Below, piece by piece: positions 15,829-22,675 of a DNA stretch of 64,000 bases. The position numbers were made by a program, and so were the translations under genes. This DNA comes from Paenibacillus_E sp042676385 (GTDB taxonomy: Bacteria; Bacillota; Bacilli; Paenibacillales; NBRC-103111), in contig NZ_JBHTHA010000046.1 of assembly GCF_042676385.1 (NCBI RefSeq), positions 62,001-126,000 on the forward strand, written 5' to 3'. Position 1 is the stretch's first letter, and the number at the start of each line of letters is the position of its first letter. The notes under the pieces are model-generated. The model saw nothing but the letters and a program-made list of their open reading frames with translations, did not search any database and was not told the DNA's origin.

Positions 15829-15916
15829 CAGCAGACAACCCTCACAGGTTAACCGCATCGCGGCCGCCCCTACCGGGCCTTAAGCCAGGAGGGTTCGTGA
15901 TTACATCTAGTTAAGT
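15823..15916 (+). repeat. attC-like site S18, left arm deleted
   Basis: R'' TGCTAAC (15823-15829) is followed directly by AGCAGACAACC, so L'', the first small arm and half of arm B are gone. Arm C, a changed L' (CGTGATTAC) and R' GTTAAGT (15910-15916) remain. Confidence 0.7.
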
Positions 15917-15987
15917 GAAATTCTATCTAAGGCTTTTGAAACCAAAAAATGATAAAATGAAATCTAAACGCAATGGAACTCATAAAT
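15917..15987 (+). other. Cassette 18 remnant, no gene
   Basis: Seventy bases between two damaged sites. It keeps the usual GAAAT after R' but holds no reading frame of use. I see it as the leftover of a cassette whose gene was deleted together with the left half of the next site. Confidence 0.5.
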
Positions 15988-16026
15988 GCAAGTCGGAGAG
16001 GGTTCGCAGATGCAACAACGTTAACT
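15988..16026 (+). repeat. attC-like site S19, 3' half only
   Basis: Only CAAGTCGGAGAGGGTTCGCAG and R' GTTAACT (16020-16026) remain. It is the last recognisable element of the array. Confidence 0.65.
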
Positions 16027-16072
16027 GAAATCATTGCTGATAAAAATCAATAAACAAATTGGAGCGATTATA

Positions 16073-16405
16073 ATGCTAGATGCATTTACAAAGAAAAGGA
16101 TAGAAAAAATCCTCGATAATTATATTGAAAGAAAAATACCTAGACATCTTAAAGAAGAATTTGAAATCAAGTATAAATTCAGAGGCAATACTTTAACATT
16201 AGTTCAAGAAAGACCTTCATATATTCCTGGCAGTCGAGTAGAGTTGCCTATAGCTCAATTTAGGTTAGAGGATAACAAATGGAAAATATATTGGAAGGAC
16301 AGTAAAGACAAGTGGCATTTCGTGGATGATATTAAATCTGATGAAAGCTTTGAAACACAATTAATGATTGTAGATCGGGATAGTAAAGGTATATTTTGGC
16401 TGTAG
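16073..16405 (+). CDS. DUF3024 protein
   Basis: This 110-residue protein matches DUF3024: LVQERPSYIPGSRVELPIAQFR, then WKIYWKDSKDKWHF and the closing D-x-x-GIFWL. Function is unknown; members are small soluble proteins often found in mobile regions. The ATG at 16073 follows a TTGGAGCG site and begins 47 bases after the last half-site, so it is probably the gene of a final cassette whose 3' site has been lost. It is AT-rich like the cassettes. It may be cotranscribed with the hydrolase 37 bases downstream. Confidence 0.8.
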   Translation: MLDAFTKKRIEKILDNYIERKIPRHLKEEFEIKYKFRGNTLTLVQERPSYIPGSRVELPIAQFRLEDNKWKIYWKDSKDKWHFVDDIKSDESFETQLMIVDRDSKGIFWL

Positions 16406-16442
16406 TATGGACCAAGAGTATTTGAAAGAGATGTGAAGTTCA

Positions 16443-17045
16443 ATGAGTACAAATAAAAGATCTTTAGTGATTATCCTCCATGAAATATATGGAATTAATA
16501 ATCATATAAATTATTTCTGTGATTTGATGATGAATGAAGGTTTTGATGTATTTAGTCCAAATTTATTACATAGAGAATCATTTCCTTATGATCAAGAAGA
16601 TAAAGCGTACTCCTATTTTATGATGGAAATTGGTTTTAATAAATCTATAGATGATGTGAAACAAATTGTGCGGGTAAATAAAGATAAATATGATCGGGTA
16701 TATATCATCGGATTTAGTATAGGTGCAACTCTTGCATGGATGAGTAGTGAACTTGAGATTGATGGAATAATTGGGTTTTATGGATCGAGAATTAGAGATT
16801 ATGTAGAGATAGAACCTAGATGTCCAACTTTATTATTTTTTTCAAGCAATGAAAAGTCGGTAAATGTACTGGATTTAGAAAGAAAATTAAAGGAGAAGAA
16901 GGAAGCAACAGTTGAAATCGTTGAATCTGAGCATGGATTTATGAATCCTTTTTATAAAACCCATGATCTCCAGAAATATAGGGAGTGTTTAGAAAAGAGC
17001 ATAGATTTTCTTAGGAGAATCGAAGGGGACAAGCATGGCCATTAG
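16443..17045 (+). CDS. Dienelactone-hydrolase-like alpha/beta hydrolase
   Basis: This 200-residue alpha/beta hydrolase has an N-terminal VIILHEIYGINNHI strand-turn (compare HExFGL of dienelactone hydrolases), the nucleophile elbow GFSIGA with Ser in place of the Cys of true dienelactone hydrolases, a late strand before an Asp/Glu, and EHGFMNP with the catalytic histidine. It probably cleaves an ester or lactone of unknown identity. No cassette site follows, so it either lies outside the array or is in a cassette whose site was lost. Base composition is AT-rich like the array. Confidence 0.75.
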   Translation: MSTNKRSLVIILHEIYGINNHINYFCDLMMNEGFDVFSPNLLHRESFPYDQEDKAYSYFMMEIGFNKSIDDVKQIVRVNKDKYDRVYIIGFSIGATLAWMSSELEIDGIIGFYGSRIRDYVEIEPRCPTLLFFSSNEKSVNVLDLERKLKEKKEATVEIVESEHGFMNPFYKTHDLQKYRECLEKSIDFLRRIEGDKHGH

Positions 17046-17317
17046 TAGGCAAGGTATTGTTAGGGAAGATTTGAGAAAAATCAACCTGATCCAAATCAAT
17101 TGGTTGGGCGGAGGTATTCATTGCATTACGCAGCAACAACTGGTTTTTACACCGTAAATGCAACTCCTCAATCTCATTGCAAAAAGCGAATTTAATTAAC
17201 TTGGCAAAAACGCTGGATCAAATTCTTGAATTTGATTCGGCGTTTTTTTTATTTGCCCGGTTTTTAGTGAAGTTGTACTTATTTCAGAAAGTTCTTAATA
17301 AGAATTGTAATAGAAAA
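17046..17317 (+). other. Gene-free stretch with terminator at 17206-17250
   Basis: It holds AAAAACGC (17206-17213) pairing with GCGTTTTT (17240-17248), with an inner stem ATCAAATTC/GAATTTGAT: a strong terminator ending the 16.1-17.0 kb genes. Before it, about 36 open codons (ending TAA after 17190) read like the tail of an unknown gene, perhaps another deletion scar. No attC-like element is visible. A 13-base palindrome (17292-17304, TTCTTAATAAGAA) lies further on. Confidence 0.65.
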
Positions 17318-17344
17318 CTTTGTTAGTCAATTTTACTATCAAAG
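17318..17344 (+). promoter_or_regulatory. Probable operator of the ROK repressor
   Basis: A 27-base imperfect palindrome: CTTTG..AGT (left arm, 17318-17327) mirrors ACT..CAAAG (right arm, 17335-17344). It ends at the ribosome site of the ROK gene, where binding would block its own operon. The extra palindrome at 17292-17304 may be a second site. ROK/XylR repressors usually bind such AT-rich palindromes; binding here is inference. Confidence 0.5.
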
Positions 17345-17356
17345 GGGGTGAACAAG

Positions 17357-18571
17357 GTGCTTGGTCGCAATCAGACAGGAAATAGCAAGTTTGTGAAACA
17401 AATGAATCGGCAGGAAATTCTTCGAAAGCTTCGGGAGAATAAGCGGGTTTCGAGAGCGGATCTGGCAAAGCTTACTGAGCTAAGCCGTCCATGTGTATCT
17501 TCTTTGGTTGATGAAATGATCCATGAAGGACTTATCCATGAGGTGGGTGTTGGCGAGTCCAAGGGTGGTAGGAAACCGATTCTGCTTGAATACAATTATC
17601 AAGCTTATGGTGTGGTCGGGGCTATCTTTGAGGGAAGTATGCTGAATATGTCCATCGCTGATTTAAGCGGTGACTTGTTAGTGGATTACAATATTCGCTT
17701 GCCGCAGCCAACCAATGGAGAAATGGCCATTCGTAGTTTGGAACTGGGTCTTCGGACCTTGCTTAGTAGAAGCGGGTTCGATAAATCCCGATTGCTTGGG
17801 ATCGGTTTAGGCTTGCCTGGAATTACACAGCGTCGTGATGGAACCGTGAGTTATGCGCCAAGCACAGGGTGGATGGGGCTTCCGGTTAAGCAGGAGATAG
17901 AGGAGCGGTTAGGTCTGCCTGTTATGATCGATAATGACGTTAATCTGATGACTTTAGGGGAGTTTCATAAGGGTGTTGGTCATGGTGTACTGAATCAGGT
18001 TTATATGTATGTGGGGACGGGAATCGGTGCCGGCATCATTATTGACGGTCAATTTTATCGGGGCTCTCGTGAAGCATCCGGAGAGATCGGTTATATGATG
18101 GTGGGGCAGGTTGATAAGCTTAGCCGAGGTGAATATGGGGTTTTTGAAAGAAATTATTCAGCGCCAATGATTCGTGAAAAGGCCCGAAACGCTCTTCCTT
18201 CCCTCGAAAGTGAGTCTGGCGTGATGAGCCAGCTGATCCGACATGCTGAAGATGGCCACGAAAAGGCTAGCCAATTATTAAATGATATCTATAGGCATTG
18301 GGCGTACGGAATCGCTAACATGGTGAGCATACTCGATCCAGAATTGTTGATTTTAAGCGGGGAGATGATTTACATCGGAAAGAGCGGTGTAGAGAAAATC
18401 CAAGAGATGCTGACGGAATGGGTTCCCTATGTGCCTCAAATCAAGATGGCGGCCTTAGGCAACAAAGCAGGCATCATCGGGGCGATTCACAGCGCACTAG
18501 AAGCATTCCCCGTAGATAATTCCAACAACAAAATATACCTTACAGGAGGTTATTCCATTGAAAACAAGTAA
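17357..18571 (+). CDS. ROK-family transcriptional repressor (XylR/NagC type)
   Basis: This 404-residue protein has an N-terminal winged helix-turn-helix (RADLAKLTELSRPCVSSLVDEM) and a ROK sugar-kinase-like domain (GIGLGLPGITQ, DNDVNLMTLGEF, GTGIGAGIIIDGQFYRG, GEIGYM). The zinc-binding cysteines of ROK kinases are absent, consistent with a repressor. Of two in-frame GTG codons, 17357 sits 6 bases after the near-perfect AAGGGGGTG site and is preferred over 17348, which overlaps it. It is the first gene of the 17.3-29.3 kb operon and overlaps the next gene by 14 bases. It likely senses the imported sugar derivative or its phosphate. Confidence 0.88.
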   Translation: MLGRNQTGNSKFVKQMNRQEILRKLRENKRVSRADLAKLTELSRPCVSSLVDEMIHEGLIHEVGVGESKGGRKPILLEYNYQAYGVVGAIFEGSMLNMSIADLSGDLLVDYNIRLPQPTNGEMAIRSLELGLRTLLSRSGFDKSRLLGIGLGLPGITQRRDGTVSYAPSTGWMGLPVKQEIEERLGLPVMIDNDVNLMTLGEFHKGVGHGVLNQVYMYVGTGIGAGIIIDGQFYRGSREASGEIGYMMVGQVDKLSRGEYGVFERNYSAPMIREKARNALPSLESESGVMSQLIRHAEDGHEKASQLLNDIYRHWAYGIANMVSILDPELLILSGEMIYIGKSGVEKIQEMLTEWVPYVPQIKMAALGNKAGIIGAIHSALEAFPVDNSNNKIYLTGGYSIENK

Positions 18572-19688
18572 GGGGAACGTGTCCAAATTGCTCGCAGGCA
18601 TTCTAGTCAGCATCTTTATGGTTGTGGTTACTGCATGCGGAGGCTCGGCGCCAAGTAATGTAAAGACAAGCGAATCGCCCCAGGCGAAGCCATCTGACAA
18701 ACCGGCTGCTACTGAAGCGCCTAAACCTGCGGAGAAGCAAAAACTGGTCATCTATACGGCAAGAGACAAAAGTGTCGTCGATGAAATCATTCCAAAGTTT
18801 AACGCGAAGTATCCGGATATTGAGGCCGAGGTACTAACGATGGGAGCGCAGCAAATTCTAGAGCGAGTTCGCGGAGAAAAAGCTAACCCGCAAGCCGATT
18901 TCTGGTGGGGCGGCACGCAATCCGCATTGATGACAGCGGCGAACGAAGATCTCCTGGAAAGCTTCAAACCAAGCTTCGCTGACAGCATACCTGCTCTGTA
19001 TAAAGACGCTAAGGATCGCTGGTATGGCGAGATGCTGCTGCCGGAGGTCATCATGTACAATTCCAAAGCGCTCAAACAAGAGGACGCTCCTAAAGATTGG
19101 GACGGATTGCTTGATCCGAAATACAAAGGCAAAGTCATCATCCGTGGCGTTCTTGCATCCGGAACGATGAGAACGATCTATTCCGCCATGATTTTCAAGG
19201 AAGGCGCTGCCGATCCTAAAAAAGGGTATGAGTGGCTCAAGAAGCTGGATGCCAATACGAAAGAATATGCTCAGGATCCAACCAATCTTTACTTAAAATT
19301 AGCTCGCGAAGAAGGAACGTTGTCGCTTTGGAACTTGCAGGACATCATGATTCAGAAGCAATTAAAAAATCAGCCGTTTGATTTTATTTATCCGGCTAGC
19401 GGAGCACCAATACTTGTAGACGGTGTTGGCATGGTGAAAAATGCAAAGAACAAAGAAGCAGCCAAGAAGTTTTATGAGTTCTTATTCGACTCCAAACTTC
19501 GTGTGGAATTGGCCGACAAATTGTTCCAGATCCCTACGCGCACAGATATTAGTAAAGATTCTCTCCCTGCTTGGTTGAAAGGCATCGAGCTCAAGCCAAT
19601 GAATCTCGACTGGACGGTCATGGCTGACAAGGAGAAAGAGTGGATGCAGTACTGGGATGAGAATATTAAAGGAAAAGGCGCCAAGTAA
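18558..19688 (+). CDS. ABC transporter substrate-binding lipoprotein (AfuA/FbpA-like)
   Basis: This 376-residue solute-binding protein has a lipoprotein signal (VVVTACGG, Cys near residue 27), a Pro/Ala-rich linker and a type II periplasmic-binding fold. The first strand is LVIYTARDKSVVDEIIPKFNAKYP, a pattern of the iron(III)/polyamine group (COG1840). TTG start with AGGAGGT 8 bases upstream, inside the end of the ROK gene. The COG1840 group also carries sugars, phosphonates and organic ligands. With sugar enzymes downstream I think an organic solute more likely than iron. Confidence 0.88.
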   Translation: MKTSKGNVSKLLAGILVSIFMVVVTACGGSAPSNVKTSESPQAKPSDKPAATEAPKPAEKQKLVIYTARDKSVVDEIIPKFNAKYPDIEAEVLTMGAQQILERVRGEKANPQADFWWGGTQSALMTAANEDLLESFKPSFADSIPALYKDAKDRWYGEMLLPEVIMYNSKALKQEDAPKDWDGLLDPKYKGKVIIRGVLASGTMRTIYSAMIFKEGAADPKKGYEWLKKLDANTKEYAQDPTNLYLKLAREEGTLSLWNLQDIMIQKQLKNQPFDFIYPASGAPILVDGVGMVKNAKNKEAAKKFYEFLFDSKLRVELADKLFQIPTRTDISKDSLPAWLKGIELKPMNLDWTVMADKEKEWMQYWDENIKGKGAK

Positions 19689-19700
19689 GTGAATCAGCTC

Positions 19701-19734
19701 CTCGGGCAGCGGTGAATTAGAGTCGCTACCCGAG
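19701..19734 (+). terminator. Intercistronic hairpin after the binding protein
   Basis: CTCGGGCAGCG (19701-19711) pairs with CGCTACCCGAG (19724-19734). There is no T tract, so it more likely stabilises the upstream message or thins transcription, as often seen after binding-protein genes. Confidence 0.6.
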
Positions 19735-19758
19735 CACTTTATAAGGGAGGTACCGTAC

Positions 19759-20841
19759 GTGATCGAAGTCGCTCTAGAACATGTAACCAAGCAGTTTGGG
19801 AAAGTATCGGGCGTTCAGAATGTGCACATTCGGATTCAGCCCGGTGAGTTCTTCACTTTCCTTGGCCCTAGCGGATGCGGCAAAACAACAACGCTGAGAA
19901 TGATCGCAGGCTTTTACTATCCAACCTCAGGCCGTATTGTATTTGGCGATCAGGATGTAACGACAGTGCCTCCCCATAAACGTAATACGGGGATGGTGTT
20001 TCAGAATTACGCCTTGTTTCCTCATCTGACGGTTTTTGAGAATGTAGCCTTTGGCCTCCAGGTTAGAAAACGGCCGAAAGAGGAAAGGATCCGAAGAGTG
20101 GAGCGTGCCTTACAACAAGTACACTTGCAAGGTTACGGCAGCCGGCGCATTGACCAGTTATCGGGTGGACAGCAGCAGCGGGTTGCCCTTGCCAGAGCCC
20201 TCGTCATTGAGCCGAATATTTTACTCCTGGATGAGCCTTTATCGAATCTGGACGCCAAATTAAGAGAAGAAACACGGTTGGAGATCAAAAGGCTTCAGCT
20301 CGAATCCGGCATTACAACCATTTATGTGACGCATGATCAGGCTGAGGCGATGGCGATGTCAGACCGGATTATGGTCATGCAAGGCGGCGTTGTACAGCAG
20401 GTTGGAAAGCCGGAGGACATCTATAACAGACCGCTGAACCGATTTGTCGCTTCATTTATCGGCGAGTCAAACCTGTGGGAAGGCATCGTTGAGCGGATCG
20501 AGGGCGATCAGATCTATGTCCGGGTTTCTTCTGAGCTGGTCCTGTGCGGATTCATGAAGAATAGCGCCCCTGATTGTCGGCTGACAGTGGGAGCACAGAC
20601 GACCATGTCGATTCGACCTGAGGCGGTGCGCGAAGTTCAGACAGGGGCTTCACAGTCAGAGAACACGTTCTTAGCAAAAGTTGTCATTGCCGAATTCACC
20701 GGAGTGAATGTCAATTACTTGACGGAGGCTGCCAACAGACCGTTGAAAGCGATGTTCGTCAATCAGGGTCACCAAGTTCGTCAGCGCGATGAAATGCTTG
20801 CGATTCACATTCCTAGCGAAAGCATTTATTTCTTAGAATAG
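19759..20841 (+). CDS. ABC transporter ATP-binding protein (PotA/FbpC-like)
   Basis: This 360-residue ATPase has Walker A GPSGCGKTT, the Q-loop near MVFQNYALFPH, the signature LSGGQQQR, Walker B ILLLDEP and the switch histidine in THDQAEAM, followed by a TOBE-type C-terminal domain from about residue 240. GTG start with a GGGAGG site. It powers the importer made with the binding protein upstream and the fused permease downstream. Confidence 0.93.
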   Translation: MIEVALEHVTKQFGKVSGVQNVHIRIQPGEFFTFLGPSGCGKTTTLRMIAGFYYPTSGRIVFGDQDVTTVPPHKRNTGMVFQNYALFPHLTVFENVAFGLQVRKRPKEERIRRVERALQQVHLQGYGSRRIDQLSGGQQQRVALARALVIEPNILLLDEPLSNLDAKLREETRLEIKRLQLESGITTIYVTHDQAEAMAMSDRIMVMQGGVVQQVGKPEDIYNRPLNRFVASFIGESNLWEGIVERIEGDQIYVRVSSELVLCGFMKNSAPDCRLTVGAQTTMSIRPEAVREVQTGASQSENTFLAKVVIAEFTGVNVNYLTEAANRPLKAMFVNQGHQVRQRDEMLAIHIPSESIYFLE

Positions 20842-20856
20842 GCGGAGGATGGGACG

Positions 20857-22587
20857 ATGAATCTCAAAAAAACAAGCTCTTCCGCACCTAATATCAGACA
20901 TCCATCTCTCACAGCATCGCCTTACTTTGTGTATATATTAATCGCTCCTTTGTTTCTTGTGCTGCTTGCTTATGTACTGTTTCCGCTGTATCAGACATTT
21001 ATCCAGAGTATTCGAATGGAAGGCAGTCTTTCTTTGAAAAACTATGTGCGGTTTTTTAGCTTGGAGCATACCGCCAATTTGGAGGCCCTCTGGACGAGTG
21101 TTTATATCTCCATTCTAAGTGTAGTAACTTGCGCGATCGTTGGAGTTACCATGGCCTTTCTATTGGAACGCTATGAGTTTCCCGGCAGGAAGGTGCTGAC
21201 GGTTCTCGCCATGGTGCCGATGGCGCTGCCACCACTCGTAGGTGTGCTCTCGTTCACTTTTTTATATGGAGAAAGCGGCATTATTCCCCGGACTCTCAAG
21301 TTGTGGTTCGAGATGGACCACGTGCCATTTTCGTTAAAAGGCGTCTGGGGCGTTCTCATGGTTCACACCTTTACGATGTACACCTACTTCTACATGACGG
21401 CATCGGCGGCAATCAAAGGGTTGGATCCGTCGCTGGAGGAAGCGGCAGCAAGCCTCGGAGCAGGACGAATTTACATTTGGCGGCGAATCATACTGCCCAT
21501 GCTCACACCCGCTATCGTCGCTTCATCCTTACTTGTATTTATGATCGCCATGGCTTCGTACACGGCTCCTCTCATCTTTGGAATCGAAAGAACGATGACG
21601 ATGCAAATTTATTTATCGCGCACCAACGGGAATTTGGATATGGCGGCAACGCAGTCTACTTTATTATCCGTTGTGTCGATCGTGTTTCTAATCATCATGC
21701 GTTGGTATCAAGGCTTGCGCAACTACCAAAACTTGAGCAAAGGCGTTAGCGTACACCGGACAGAGGTCAAGAGTGTTTGGGGAAAATATACGGCCATGCT
21801 GCTCTCTACGCTCGGTGTTATCATTCTGCTCCTACCCATTTTGGTGCTGATTCTTATCTCCTTTTCCACAGATGGTACCTGGACGACACAAATACTGCCA
21901 CCTGAATATACGTTCAAGCATTATGTGGAATTGTTTACTAACGGAAAAACGTGGCGCCCTATTGCGAACAGTTTCAAAATGAGTTTTATTGCTACGGTTG
22001 GCAATGTGATATTCGGGGTTGCAGCCGCGTATGCGATGATTCGTCTCAAGTTTAAAGGAAAGACGTTATTGGATGTGTTCATCATGCTTCCTTGGGCCTT
22101 ACCTGGTACGGTCGTAGGGATTAATTTGATAACTGCTTTCAGTGCACCGTCAGCCTTCAGTTTCGGGCAAGTGCTTATCGGGACATTCTGGATTTTGCCA
22201 TTAGCCTACTTTGTCCGCCATTTACCGCTTGTGTTCCGTTCAACGTCGGCTACGCTGATGCAGATGGATCCGTCCATCGAAGAGGCAGCCCGTAACTTGG
22301 GGGCCTCATGGTGGTATAGCTTTCGCCGTATCGTTTTCCCCTTATCGCTTAGTGGCATCTTGGCCGGTACTTTATTGGCCTTCGTTACAGGCATTGGTGA
22401 ATTCGTATCATCCATTCTCTTGTTTACATCCAAAACAGCTCCAATATCCGTAGAAATTTTCCAAAGAATGTATTCGTTTGAATTCGGAACCGCTTGCGCA
22501 TATGGCGTGTTGCAAATCATCCTGATCATTATCGTTCTCTTTCTCTCTAAAAAAATAACCGGCGACAAAGCGGGGACGGCTGTCTAA
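20857..22587 (+). CDS. ABC transporter permease, two fused permease domains (FbpB-like)
   Basis: This 576-residue protein carries two copies of the binding-protein-dependent permease domain in tandem. Each has its EAA loop (LEEAAASLGAGRIYIWRRI and IEEAARNLGASWWYSFRRI) that docks on the ATPase. About 12 membrane spans are visible. Fusion of both halves is usual for the iron/thiamine-type group. It starts 15 bases after the ATPase gene with a CGGAGG site. Confidence 0.92.
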   Translation: MNLKKTSSSAPNIRHPSLTASPYFVYILIAPLFLVLLAYVLFPLYQTFIQSIRMEGSLSLKNYVRFFSLEHTANLEALWTSVYISILSVVTCAIVGVTMAFLLERYEFPGRKVLTVLAMVPMALPPLVGVLSFTFLYGESGIIPRTLKLWFEMDHVPFSLKGVWGVLMVHTFTMYTYFYMTASAAIKGLDPSLEEAAASLGAGRIYIWRRIILPMLTPAIVASSLLVFMIAMASYTAPLIFGIERTMTMQIYLSRTNGNLDMAATQSTLLSVVSIVFLIIMRWYQGLRNYQNLSKGVSVHRTEVKSVWGKYTAMLLSTLGVIILLLPILVLILISFSTDGTWTTQILPPEYTFKHYVELFTNGKTWRPIANSFKMSFIATVGNVIFGVAAAYAMIRLKFKGKTLLDVFIMLPWALPGTVVGINLITAFSAPSAFSFGQVLIGTFWILPLAYFVRHLPLVFRSTSATLMQMDPSIEEAARNLGASWWYSFRRIVFPLSLSGILAGTLLAFVTGIGEFVSSILLFTSKTAPISVEIFQRMYSFEFGTACAYGVLQIILIIIVLFLSKKITGDKAGTAV

Positions 22588-22675
22588 AGGTTGATCATTC
22601 TGCGGGAATCCTAAGGTTCACAACCGCTGCATGATAAGAGTCTTAGCGCTCAGAGGTGAAAAAGGAGGAATCAAC

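Larger units (their letters stand above)
2935..16026 (+). mobile_element. Integron-like gene cassette array (about 17 cassettes, no intact integrase)
   Basis: Small + strand genes alternate with about 19 complete or partial copies of one foldable element. Each complete copy opens with a 7-base R'' box ending AAC and a 9-base L'' (GTATTCACG), and closes with the inverted L' (CGTGAATAC) and an R' box GTTANNN. The variable bases of R'' match the R' that starts the same cassette. Eight of 17 cassettes match at 7/7 bases, and a ninth matches at all six bases after a lost G. None of 15 contiguous repeats is self-complementary at 7/7. Exactly this pattern arises when circular cassettes are cut between G and TT of R'. 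Cassette interiors are AT-rich and the sites GC-rich. Without a working integrase this would be called a CALIN (cluster of attC sites lacking integrase). Confidence 0.85.

Noticed and set aside
3529..16026. The regularly spaced repeats could be a CRISPR array
   Set aside because: Repeats are about 160 bases, imperfect and internally folded, and the spacers are 190 bases to over 1 kb and code for proteins. No cas genes are present.
3529..16026. The repeats could be group II introns, IS200/IS605 ends or REP-type elements
   Set aside because: No reverse transcriptase or transposase lies near. R'' pairs with the R' at the start of the same cassette rather than inside one repeat, which those elements do not explain.
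18558..22587. Calling the importer an iron(III) transporter
   Set aside because: The binding-protein family includes iron carriers, but the repressor and all downstream enzymes point to an organic, sugar-like substrate.
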